From the NCBI GenBank assembly GCA_945861535.1, contig CAMAUZ010000014.1, positions 1 to 64,000 on the forward strand: a DNA stretch of 64,000 nucleotides, given 5' to 3'. Source of the stretch: Akkermansia muciniphila (GTDB taxonomy: Bacteria > Verrucomicrobiota > Verrucomicrobiia > Limisphaerales > BJHT01). The notes below the pieces were generated by a model. That model was not told where the DNA came from. It saw only the letters and a program-made list of their open reading frames with translations, and made no database searches. Below are positions 26,635 to 33,652 of this stretch, piece after piece. The position numbers and the translations under genes are program-made. Numbering within the stretch: position 1 is the stretch's first letter; each line of letters opens with the position of its first letter.

Positions 26635-26785
26635 GTGGGTTGCGACTTCGCTGCTCACTGGTCATCGCGTCTCCGGGGTCCTTTTGATTTTCACCCGCTC
26701 ACTTCCCGCATCGGCGTTTCCGGTCGCCAACCCCGCCGCGCTTCGGTTCGCGGGTGGAAGGGGGCCATGCGGTTTCGCTTCAGCG

Positions 26786-27025
26786 TCAGGCGGCCGGGGC
26801 ATCCGGCCAGGGTGCCGGGGCGGGCTTGCCGGCGGCGCGGCGCGTCGCCGACACCATGCGTTGGAGTTCCAGCAGGCGCCGGTATTTCTCCTCGACCGGC
26901 AGGCTGGCGAGCCAGCTTCGGCGGCGCACTTTGGCGGCGAAAACTTTCCCGGCCAGCTCCGTGACCGTGGGCGCGGTTCGCGACGGGGCGGCGGAAATCA
27001 GGAGGTTGGATTCAGGCGTTTCCAT
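26786..27025 (-). CDS. small protein paired with nucleotidyltransferase
   Basis: A 79-residue protein whose start (ATG at 27025) overlaps the end of the upstream nucleotidyltransferase gene by 28 bases, so the two are translationally linked. The sequence has an Arg/Lys/Trp-containing N-terminal part and the helical phrase VEEKYRRLLELQRMVSATRR, then a Pro-rich end (GKPAPAPWPDAP). I recall similar small proteins (EEKFxxLxxMQ...RxxxGKxxPPW) beside nucleotidyltransferase genes in this phylum, but without a search this is memory only. It could be the partner or antitoxin-like member of the pair. Confidence 0.6.
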   Translation of the reverse strand: METPESNLLISAAPSRTAPTVTELAGKVFAAKVRRRSWLASLPVEEKYRRLLELQRMVSATRRAAGKPAPAPWPDAPAA

Positions 27026-27498
27026 GCGGTGAGCAAATCATGCCGGGCCAGAATAGCGCGCAACCGGGATTCATCAATCGCGGGATTGCCCGCCAGCATC
27101 GCCAGTCGTTCCCGGTCTTTGGGCCGGTTCGTCTGCACCATGATCGCCATCAGATGTTCAAGGGTCAGCACGCGCACCGGCACGCCGTCGAAGCTCAGCG
27201 CCACCGCCAGTTCGAGCGCCTCGGTGACCAGTGGATTGTAAGCCGGGATGAATTGCACCGGCACCCCGCCGATCACGACGGCCTCGGCTTCGGCGTGAAA
27301 ACCGCGGGCCAGCAGCGCCGTGTAGATCGGCTCCAAACTCACCAACAAACCCGTCGTCGGGAGCAGGCAGAAAATATCGAGATCGTAGGTGACCACGGGT
27401 TCATCGTGAAAGAGCAGGGCCATCGCGCCGCCGATGGCCGGGCGGCGAATCAGCCCCGCGCGTTCGAGATCGTTGATGGCTTGCAGGGCGAGTTTCAT
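26998..27498 (-). CDS. AbiEii-like nucleotidyltransferase
   Basis: A 166-residue protein with the nucleotidyltransferase pattern: AIGGAMALLFHDEPV followed by VTYDLDIFCLLP, in which the G-G-x-A-L and the catalytic pair Asp39-x-Asp41 are present, then a helical C-terminal half (ALELAVALSFDGVPVRVLTLEHLMAIM, a region typical of the family, with KDRERLAMLAG). Such proteins in type IV toxin-antitoxin (AbiE) and related systems transfer nucleotides to RNA or protein. It is shorter than AbiEii. It lies between a LexA-like protein gene (42 bases upstream) and an overlapping small gene. Its target is unknown. Confidence 0.78.
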   Translation of the reverse strand: MKLALQAINDLERAGLIRRPAIGGAMALLFHDEPVVTYDLDIFCLLPTTGLLVSLEPIYTALLARGFHAEAEAVVIGGVPVQFIPAYNPLVTEALELAVALSFDGVPVRVLTLEHLMAIMVQTNRPKDRERLAMLAGNPAIDESRLRAILARHDLLTAWKRLNPTS

Positions 27499-27540
27499 GC
27501 GGTGAGCGGGGCGGGGCGTGGCGGGCGGAAGCGCGGGGCG

Positions 27541-28035
27541 TCAGCGGCGGAGACGATGTTCGAGTTTCGGCAACCGGTCGGGGGAGATGACGAGTTCGAT
27601 GGCGCGGGCCTGGCCGCGGATGCGCTTGATGAAGCCGCGTTCTTCGAGCCGGATCAGCATCGAGTTCACCGACGGCGCGGTGAGGTCGAAATAGCGCTGG
27701 AGGTCCGCGTGGCTGGGCGCGATGCCCGAGTGGGTCCGCAGCATGTAGGCGTGGATGAAGGCGAGGAACTGCCCCTGCTGCCGCGTCGGCGCGTTGGGAT
27801 CTTTGGGCGGCGGGGCCGGCGCTTTGGGCGTGGCCCGTCCCAGCGCGCGCTGGGCGGAGTCGATGGCCGCGAGGGCGGCGGCCATGGCGGCCTGGGCCTC
27901 GATCGGGGTGTCCGCGATGATGGGATCGCTTTGGAGAATTTCGCGCAATGACCGGGTCGCGTTGCCCAGTTGCGTGCGCGCTTCGGCGACGGCTGCGAGG
28001 AGGTGGGATGGCTGCGTTTCAATTTCTGGATTCAT
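27541..28035 (-). CDS. LexA-like winged-helix DNA-binding protein
   Basis: A 164-residue protein. Residues 1-70 are helical and Ala-rich; residues about 84-152 form a winged-helix domain like the LexA N-terminal domain: TRQQGQFLAFIHAYMLRTHSG, IAPSHADLQRYFDLTAPSVN (recognition helix region), MLIRLEERGFIKRIRGQAR (wing). There is no LexA protease domain. It is the first gene of a probable operon with the nucleotidyltransferase and the small gene, and is divergent from the methylase gene, so regulating its own cluster is plausible but not shown. Confidence 0.8.
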   Translation of the reverse strand: MNPEIETQPSHLLAAVAEARTQLGNATRSLREILQSDPIIADTPIEAQAAMAAALAAIDSAQRALGRATPKAPAPPPKDPNAPTRQQGQFLAFIHAYMLRTHSGIAPSHADLQRYFDLTAPSVNSMLIRLEERGFIKRIRGQARAIELVISPDRLPKLEHRLRR

Positions 28036-28291
28036 GGGCGAGTGCGATGTTTTTCAAAACCGGACGTGGGGATGAAAAGAGCCGCGGGCTGCGTCGTGCG
28101 CGCGGCATTCATGCCGCTTCATCGTCGTGCGCTCCGAGTGAATATCAAGGCGCAGCGCCGGGCGCACGGCGAAATCGCGTAGCCGCCGACGTGCGGAGGC
28201 GGATTTCCCTGCCCTGTGCGTGCGTGCATTCCCTCTGCTTAGTCACCTCGGCGGTTGGGCCCGTTGAGCTTCGTGCTTTCTCCTATGAGCT

Positions 28292-29737
28292 TTGCCCGCC
28301 ATCGCCAACACTCGCCGCGTGATCGGACAATTCTTCACCCCGGAAAGCGCGGCGCAGTGCCTCTTCCGCCTCACCGGCACGCGCGCGCCCGACCGCGTCA
28401 TCGACCCGAGCTGCGGCGACGGTAGTTTCGTGCGCAACGCCCCGGCGGGCTGCGCCGTCTTCGCGTGCGAGATCGATCCCCGCTACATCAAGGTCTCCCG
28501 CCCCCTCGTGCCCGCCGGTCACTTCATCGCCGGCGACGCGCTCACCGCGCTGCGCGAGCATTGGGGCACCTTCGACCTTGCGATCGGCAATCCGCCGTTC
28601 AGCGCCCAGGCGCATTTGGAGAAACGTCCCGAGGTGCAACGCCAGTTCGAGTTGGCCGCCGGCCGCCGCTCGCAATGCCTCGAAGTGCTCTTCCTCGAAC
28701 TCTTCCTGAAACTGCTGAAACCCGGCGGCCACGTCGCGGTCATCCTGCCCGACGGCCCCTTCAGCAACGGCCCCTTTCAATACGTCCGCGACTGGCTCCT
28801 GCGCCACGCCTCGGTGCGCGCCATCATCAGTCTCCCGCGCGGCATCTTCTCGCTCACCACCGCCAAGACCAACGTCCTCCTCGCCCGCAAATGCGCGCCC
28901 GCTGAAACTCACGCCGCGGCTTCCGCCTCACCGGCAACCAATGCTGCGCCTGCCGCCGCCAACGCATCCACACCGCACCCCGCGTGGCTTTTTCAGTGCC
29001 GCGACCTCGCGGAACTGGCCACCCTCGCCATCCCCGGCCGCACCACCACCGACGCCCGCTGGCAACGCGTGGACCTCGCCACCACCCGCGACTGGCGGCC
29101 GGAAGCGCACCTCGCCGCCACACCTGACACGACCGCCACGCCATCCGCGCCCGCCGCCACCGTGCGCCTCGGCGACATCTTCCGCATCCGCCACGGCTTC
29201 GCGTTGTATGGCGAACAACGCCACCTCCTCGACCAGCCCGCGCCCGACCGCATCCTCCTGCTGCGCGCCAAGAATCTCGCGCCCACCGGCGGACTGCGCC
29301 TTGCGGAAAACCTCGCCCACATCCGCCGCGACAGCGCCGGCTTCCGAGAACGCGCCGTCGTGCTGCCCGGCGAAATCCTCTTCGTCCGCGTCGGCGCCGG
29401 CTGCTACGGACGCGCCGCCGTGATGCCCCCCGGCCTCACCGCCCAAGCCGACGACTGGTTCCATCTGCTCACCCCGCTGACCGACCTCGACGCCCCCGGA
29501 GTCGTCGCCTGGATGCACAGCGACGAAGGCCGCCGCGAACTGCTGAAAATGGCCAAAGGCGTTGGCACCCTCAGCATCTCCCAAAAATCCCTCAGCGACC
29601 TCCTCCTCCCCGCCCACCTCATCCGCGGCCCCGTGCCCGCGCCCGCAGCCGCCGCCGCGCCCGCGCCCGTCGCCGCCCGTCCGCGTGGGCATCCGCGCAA
29701 AAACCACGCCGCCGATCCCCATCCCGTCTTACTGTAA
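28292..29737 (+). CDS. N6-adenine DNA methyltransferase fused to a specificity-like domain
   Basis: A 481-residue protein. GQFFTPESAAQCLF and VIDPSCGDGSF (residues 36-46) bind S-adenosylmethionine; IGNPPFSA (Asn100-Phe103) is the catalytic NPPF motif of gamma-type adenine methyltransferases. An Ala/Thr/Pro-rich linker (about 200-225) joins it to a C-terminal domain with VRLGDIFRIRHGFAL (291-305) and LSISQKSLSDLLLP, which resembles HsdS-type target recognition. There is no restriction subunit nearby. The TTG at 28292 is the reported start; GTG at 28319 is an alternative, and neither is certain. It ends in a Pro/Ala-rich tail. Confidence 0.85.
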   Translation: MPAIANTRRVIGQFFTPESAAQCLFRLTGTRAPDRVIDPSCGDGSFVRNAPAGCAVFACEIDPRYIKVSRPLVPAGHFIAGDALTALREHWGTFDLAIGNPPFSAQAHLEKRPEVQRQFELAAGRRSQCLEVLFLELFLKLLKPGGHVAVILPDGPFSNGPFQYVRDWLLRHASVRAIISLPRGIFSLTTAKTNVLLARKCAPAETHAAASASPATNAAPAAANASTPHPAWLFQCRDLAELATLAIPGRTTTDARWQRVDLATTRDWRPEAHLAATPDTTATPSAPAATVRLGDIFRIRHGFALYGEQRHLLDQPAPDRILLLRAKNLAPTGGLRLAENLAHIRRDSAGFRERAVVLPGEILFVRVGAGCYGRAAVMPPGLTAQADDWFHLLTPLTDLDAPGVVAWMHSDEGRRELLKMAKGVGTLSISQKSLSDLLLPAHLIRGPVPAPAAAAAPAPVAARPRGHPRKNHAADPHPVLL

Positions 29738-29744
29738 AAAGAAT

Positions 29745-29821
29745 CTCCCGCAGATTCAGGGCGACCGCAGATTACATTTCCCATCGCTTCCCCATCTGTG
29801 GATTCCCTGAATCTGCGGGAG
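29745..29821. repeat. 17-bp perfect inverted repeat after the methylase gene
   Basis: CTCCCGCAGATTCAGGG (29745-29761) is complementary to CCCTGAATCTGCGGGAG (29805-29821), with a 43-base spacer. It starts 8 bases after the methylase stop. It could serve as a transcript-end hairpin, though no T run follows directly. Confidence 0.85.
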
Positions 29822-29844
29822 TTCCTCCGTGGTCCCCGCTCGCA

Positions 29845-29950
29845 GGTACCGCAGGCGTCCCCGCCTGCGAGTTCACGGGGCGTCTCGCCCCGTGTTGGCT
29901 CTGGCGGCTCGACACCGCCCGAACTCGCAGGCCGAGGACACCTGCGCCAC
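29845..29950. repeat. inverted-repeat element, family B (copy 2)
   Basis: It shares GGTACCGCAGGCGTCC with copies at 5392 and 57452, and ends with a diverged GAGGACACCTGCGCCACC. GGGGCGTCTCGCCCCGTG is an inner hairpin. Confidence 0.8.
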
Positions 29951-30050
29951 CCACGCGAAGCTTCCGAATTGTTGCGGCGTTGTAGTGCGATGCCGCCCCC
30001 GCAGTCCCGGCGCGCTCCCTCCCGCCTTATCCCATTGGCCCCGCTCATCA

Positions 30051-30127
30051 TTGAGCGTCGAGCGTCGAGCGTTGAACGTTGAGCGTTGAGCGTTGAGCGT
30101 TGAGCGTTGAGCGTTGAGCGTTAAACG
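30051..30127. repeat. tandem array of a 7-bp unit
   Basis: Eleven copies of TTGAGCG or a one- or two-base variant (TCGAGCG, TTGAACG, TTAAACG) run from 30051 to 30127 without interruption. It sits just downstream of bioA. With K and B2 it fills the gap 29738-30162. Confidence 0.93.
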
Positions 30128-30162
30128 TTCCCCTCCCTTTTCCCCTTTCCCATTTCCCTCTC

Positions 30163-31638
30163 TCACCCTCCCGCCCCCCCGCCGAGCACCTCCCCAATCG
30201 CCTCCCCCAGCACCCGCACCATCGTCGCCACCTGCCGCGCCGTGGTGCAATACGGCGGCATCACCACCACCACGTTGCCGATCGGCCGCGTCAGCACCCC
30301 GCGCCGCGCCATCGCTTCGCACACGCGGATGCCCGCCCGCTCCGCCAGCGCAAACCCCTCGCGCGTCCGCCAGTTCCGCACCAACTCCACGCCCGCCACC
30401 AGCCCCACCTGCCGGATGTCCCCGACGTTTTCCAGCTTCCACAAACCCGCCAACGCCGCGCGCAATTCCCCCTCCAGCTCGCCCCGCCGCCGCACCGATT
30501 CCTCCGTCGCCAACAACTCCATGCTCGCGTTCGCCGCCGCCGCGCCGAGCTGATTCCCCGTGAAACTGTGCCCGTGGAAAAATGTTTTGAACTCCTCGTA
30601 CTCCCCGAGAAACGCGTCGAAAATCCCCTGCGTCACCACCGTCGCCGCCATCGGCAGATACCCGCCGGTCAGCCCCTTCGCCAGCACCAGATAATCCGGC
30701 CGCACGCTCTCGCGCCCGCACGCGAACAGCCCCACGCCACTCCCCGCGCCCGTCCGCCCGAAGCCCGTCATCACCTCATCCGCGATCAACTGCGCCCCAT
30801 GCCCGCGCGCGATTTCGGCCACGCGCTTCAGCCAACCCACCGGCTGCGGAATCATCCCCGCCGCCCCCTGCATCAGCGGCTCCACCACCATCGCCGCGTA
30901 ACCCGCACCATCCCCCGCTTTCGCGCTCCCGCCCGCCCCCGCGCCCGCGGCGCCCGGCCGCCGCGTGCGCCGCGCGAACGCCTGCTCCACCTTGCCCACA
31001 CACTCCCAGTTGCACTTCCGATACTCCCGCGCATCCGCCCGCTCCGCCTTCGCGCGATTGAACGGACACCGATAGCAATACGGCGCCATCACCGCATCCG
31101 TCTTGAACAGCAGCCCCGCGTACGCTTTGTGGAAAAGGTCGATGTGCCCCACGCTCACCGCGCCCACCGTGTCCCCGTGATACGCCCCGCGCAGCGACAG
31201 AAACCGCGGCTTCGCACCCCGCCCCGACCGCCGCGCGAATTCGTAAGCGAGCTTCAGCGCCACCTCCATCGCCGTCGAACCGTCATCCGACAAAAACACC
31301 TTCGCGAGCTTCGGCTGCCCCTTCAGCCGCGGACGATTCGCCGCCGTCACCAGTTGCTCCGCGAGTACCGCCGCCGGCTCATTCGCCAGCCCGAGCGCCG
31401 ACGAGTGCGCCACCTTCCCGAGTTGCGCCTTCACCGCCCGATCCAGCGCCGGATGCCGATGCCCGTGCAGATTCGTCCAGATCGACGCGTTCGCGTCCAG
31501 ATACCGCCGCCCGTGCGCATCCTCCAACTCCGCGCCCTTGCCCCGCACGATCACGATCGGCTCGCGCTTCAGCCAGTCCCGCATCTGCGTGAACGGATGC
31601 CAGAGAAAACGCTGATCAAGCCGGGCGAGCGGGTGCAT
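30163..31638 (-). CDS. bioA: adenosylmethionine-8-amino-7-oxononanoate aminotransferase
   Basis: A 491-residue PLP enzyme of biotin synthesis that converts KAPA to DAPA with S-adenosylmethionine as amino donor. The pattern is clear: RFLWHPFTQMRDWLKREP, GHRHPALDRAVKAQL, the cofactor-binding DDGSTAMEVALKLAYEF, IADEVMTGFGRTG, the PLP-binding Lys321 in YLVLAKGLTGGYLPMAAT, and FFHGHSFTGNQLGAAAA. An Ala/Gly-rich insert (about residues 224-250) is not usual. It is about 50 residues longer than the E. coli enzyme. No other bio gene is in the window. The ATG at 31638 begins at MHPLARLDQRF; upstream frame is tandem-repeat sequence. Confidence 0.95.
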   Translation of the reverse strand: MHPLARLDQRFLWHPFTQMRDWLKREPIVIVRGKGAELEDAHGRRYLDANASIWTNLHGHRHPALDRAVKAQLGKVAHSSALGLANEPAAVLAEQLVTAANRPRLKGQPKLAKVFLSDDGSTAMEVALKLAYEFARRSGRGAKPRFLSLRGAYHGDTVGAVSVGHIDLFHKAYAGLLFKTDAVMAPYCYRCPFNRAKAERADAREYRKCNWECVGKVEQAFARRTRRPGAAGAGAGGSAKAGDGAGYAAMVVEPLMQGAAGMIPQPVGWLKRVAEIARGHGAQLIADEVMTGFGRTGAGSGVGLFACGRESVRPDYLVLAKGLTGGYLPMAATVVTQGIFDAFLGEYEEFKTFFHGHSFTGNQLGAAAANASMELLATEESVRRRGELEGELRAALAGLWKLENVGDIRQVGLVAGVELVRNWRTREGFALAERAGIRVCEAMARRGVLTRPIGNVVVVMPPYCTTARQVATMVRVLGEAIGEVLGGGAGG

Positions 31639-31664
31639 GGCGGGGAAGGTGGAAAACCGTGAGT

Positions 31665-31760
31665 CGTTGAACTGTTGAACCGTTGAACCGTTGAACCGTT
31701 GAACCGTTGAATCGTTGAACCGTTGAACCGTTGAACCGTTGAACCGTTGAACCGTTGAAC
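31665..31760. repeat. tandem array of an 8-bp unit
   Basis: Twelve copies of CGTTGAAC (two with one change) run from 31665 to 31760 with no gaps. It lies 26 bases upstream of the bioA start codon on the other strand. Confidence 0.95.
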
Positions 31761-31856
31761 CGGCAAGGCGGCGTTTCAATCACGGATAAACACGGATGCA
31801 CACGGATAGGAAAGGCAAAATCAACTCCCGAGTCTCACGCTCTGCGCGAAATAAAT

Positions 31857-32010
31857 CGGGGAGCACACGCGCCCCCGCGTGTAGCCGGATGCGCCCTCGC
31901 ATCCGGCCCCGGCGCGCGCACCCCGGTCGTGAACCATTCGCACGCCCTCGTGCCACCGGGGTTTTCCGCGAGGGCGCGGAAAACCGCACCCGAGGGCGGG
32001 TGCGCTCCCC
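31857..32010. repeat. inverted-repeat element, family N (copy 1)
   Basis: GGGGAGCACACGCG-like and GTGCGCTCCCC words form the ends, with inner CCGCACCCGAGGGCGGGTGC and GGATGCGCCCTCGCATCC hairpins. A second member lies at 33486-33631. No gene is visible from 31639 to 32698; the whole stretch is repeat elements. Confidence 0.75.
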
Positions 32011-32040
32011 AAGCCGCGGCGCGAGCGCCGCGCTCCGGGG

Positions 32041-32140
32041 GGCGCGGCCTTCAGGCCGCAGAAGCGTGGATGTGAGAGGCGGTCGGAATGATTCCACGAC
32101 GCCTGGCGAGCCAACGCTGAAGCGGCGTAAACGCCGCGCC
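32041..32140. repeat. inverted-repeat element, family C (copy 2)
   Basis: GGCGCGGCCTTCAGGCCGCA on the left, AACGCTGAAGCGGCGTAAAC and GCCGCGCC on the right. It has the same order of words as the copies at 22707-22813 and 32566-32670. Confidence 0.8.
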
Positions 32141-32160
32141 CCAGTCCCGCAGGAACGACC

Positions 32161-32324
32161 GAAAATAGCCCACCGTTTCAACGATGGGTTCACGATGCCC
32201 GGCGAACCCAAGCCCCGCCGGGGCGAAAGAAAGCGTTCGACCCCACGACCGTTTTCTTTCGTCCCTGGCGGGACTTGTTCCCTGCTCATCCGCAGACCCA
32301 GCGATGAATCGCTGGGCTATTTTC
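32161..32324. repeat. inverted-repeat element, family M
   Basis: GAAAATAGCCCACCG (32161-32175) mirrors CGCTGGGCTATTTTC (32310-32324) with one mismatch. An inner pair GAAAGAAAGCGTTC/GTTTTCTTTCG also matches inversely. Confidence 0.8.
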
Positions 32325-32375
32325 TTTCGCCCGCTGGGCTGGGGAAACGATGTGGCGCGGGCGCCGCCGGAATTT

Positions 32376-32560
32376 GGAGTGCGGTGACTTGTCATCGCTT
32401 TTGCGCAGGCGACTGGTCGCCGTCGAACGCACGGAGGGTTGCGGACTCGCGGGCACGCCACCGCTGGCGCGAGCGGGGGACGAGCCGGGCGCATCGCACA
32501 TCGCGGGTTGGCGACGGCGACGAGTCGCCTTGGGAAAGCGGTGACAAGTCACCGCACTCC
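32376..32560. repeat. inverted-repeat element, family D (copy 2)
   Basis: GGAGTGCGGTGACTTGTCAT on the left mirrors GTGACAAGTCACCGCACTCC on the right. It is followed by a family C element, the same order as at 22515-22813. Confidence 0.88.
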
Positions 32561-32565
32561 AAACA

Positions 32566-32670
32566 GGCGCGCGGCCTTCAGGCCGCTTCAGCGTGGAACG
32601 GGCGGGGCGGCCCGGGGCATTCCGCGACCTCCGACACGCGAACGCTGAAGCGGCGTGAACGCCGCGCGCC
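32566..32670. repeat. inverted-repeat element, family C (copy 3)
   Basis: GGCGCGCGGCCTTCAGGCCG on the left and AAGCGGCGTGAACGCCGCGC on the right. It ends 28 bases before the stop of the uracil-DNA glycosylase gene on the other strand. Confidence 0.85.
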
Positions 32671-32698
32671 CCCGACCCAGTCGTGGCGCGTCCCGGTC

Positions 32699-33427
32699 TT
32701 ACCAGATGCCGAGGGCTTCGAGCTGGCGCGTGGCGGCTGCGGCCCAGCCGCGGTTGGCGGCGGGGCTGGCTGGGCTGGGGTGGAGGATGCGTCCGAATTT
32801 CACGACGGTCGGATCGACGGCGGCGCGGGCGCGTTTCTCGGCGAAGTCGCCGATGCCGATGAGCCACTCGGGTTGGAGGATGGCGATGACCTGGCGGAGG
32901 TGTTCGTCGCACGCGGCGAAGAGGCGGTCGGTTTCGGCGGCGGGAAATTTGTCGGGCGTGAGGTTGCGTCCGCCAGCATCCATGAAGGCGAGCGGGCAGT
33001 AGTTGGCGACGAAGTTTTCGGCGAAGAATTTTTCCGGCGTGCCGTAGCGCTGCGCGAAGAGTCCCCACAGGCGGCGGCCGCTGACTTCGGAACGCGGGCA
33101 GGCGAGGCCTTCGACGGGGCGCTTGGGATGCGGGTGCGCGGGCTGGCCGACGGGCGCGGTGATTTTCAGCCAGTCGCGCACGGCGGCGACTTCGCCGAAG
33201 GGCACGCCGGTTTGCGCCATGCCGAACGGGCCGGGGTTCATGCCGAGGAAGACGACGCGTTTGCCGGGGCGTCCGCCGGCGCGGAGGTAGGCTTCGTGCG
33301 CGGCCCACGCGTAGGCGAGCGGATGGTAAACGTGGGCGACGGGCGGGCTGAAATCGAGCGAGCCGACGAGGTCCGCGAGCGTGCGGGCGGCGGCGATGAG
33401 CGGGGCAGGGGAGGTGGTGGTTTTCAC
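32699..33427 (-). CDS. SMUG1-type uracil-DNA glycosylase
   Basis: A 242-residue DNA repair enzyme that removes uracil (and some oxidised pyrimidines) from DNA. The first motif, FLGMNPGPFGMAQTGVPFGE (residues 60-79, catalytic Asn64), matches animal SMUG1 almost residue for residue. The second, HPSPASPAANRGW (from His216), is also present. SMUG1 is known mainly from animals and in a scattered set of bacteria. The GTG at 33427 gives VKTTTSPAPL; an upstream ATG (33565) would add 46 residues read from a family N repeat, so I rejected it. The gene order (UDG, AguB, kinase) gives no functional hint. Confidence 0.92.
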   Translation of the reverse strand: MKTTTSPAPLIAAARTLADLVGSLDFSPPVAHVYHPLAYAWAAHEAYLRAGGRPGKRVVFLGMNPGPFGMAQTGVPFGEVAAVRDWLKITAPVGQPAHPHPKRPVEGLACPRSEVSGRRLWGLFAQRYGTPEKFFAENFVANYCPLAFMDAGGRNLTPDKFPAAETDRLFAACDEHLRQVIAILQPEWLIGIGDFAEKRARAAVDPTVVKFGRILHPSPASPAANRGWAAAATRQLEALGIW

Positions 33428-33485
33428 GCGGAGGGGGATTTTAGTCCGAACGAGGAATTCGCGGGCGGGCGAAGCCCGATGTTTT

Positions 33486-33631
33486 GGGGAGCGCACGCCG
33501 CTGGCGTGCTGTTTTCGGCGGCCCGCCGAAAACTCGTGCCACAAACCTTTTCCCGCAGAAGACAAGGATGACTGGGGAACGGCGTTTTGGGCGGGCCGCC
33601 CAAAACGGCACGCGGGCCGCGTGCGCTCCCC
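33486..33631. repeat. inverted-repeat element, family N (copy 2)
   Basis: GGGGAGCGCACGCCG (33486-33500) mirrors CGCGTGCGCTCCCC (33618-33631). Inner arms with TTTTCGGCGGCCCGCCGAAA and TTTTGGGCGGGCCGCCCAAA each form hairpins. Confidence 0.8.
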
Positions 33632-33652
33632 ATTCGGCTGCGGCGCTCTGGT

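Noticed and set aside
31665-31760. Possible CRISPR array
   Set aside because: The units are 8 bp in perfect tandem without spacers. The 7-bp and 13-bp arrays likewise have no spacers, and no cas gene is present.
31639-31779. N-terminal extension of BioA reading QRFNGSTV repeats
   Set aside because: This is translation of the 8-bp tandem array. The family N terminus starts at MHPLARLDQRF (31638).
33428-33565. 46-residue N-terminal extension of the uracil-DNA glycosylase
   Set aside because: It is read from a family N repeat element. The GTG at 33427 gives a normal SMUG-like start.
31796-33571. A 591-codon plus-strand frame across repeat elements and the glycosylase gene
   Set aside because: It strings together repeat sequence and the reverse of the glycosylase gene; no domain is present.
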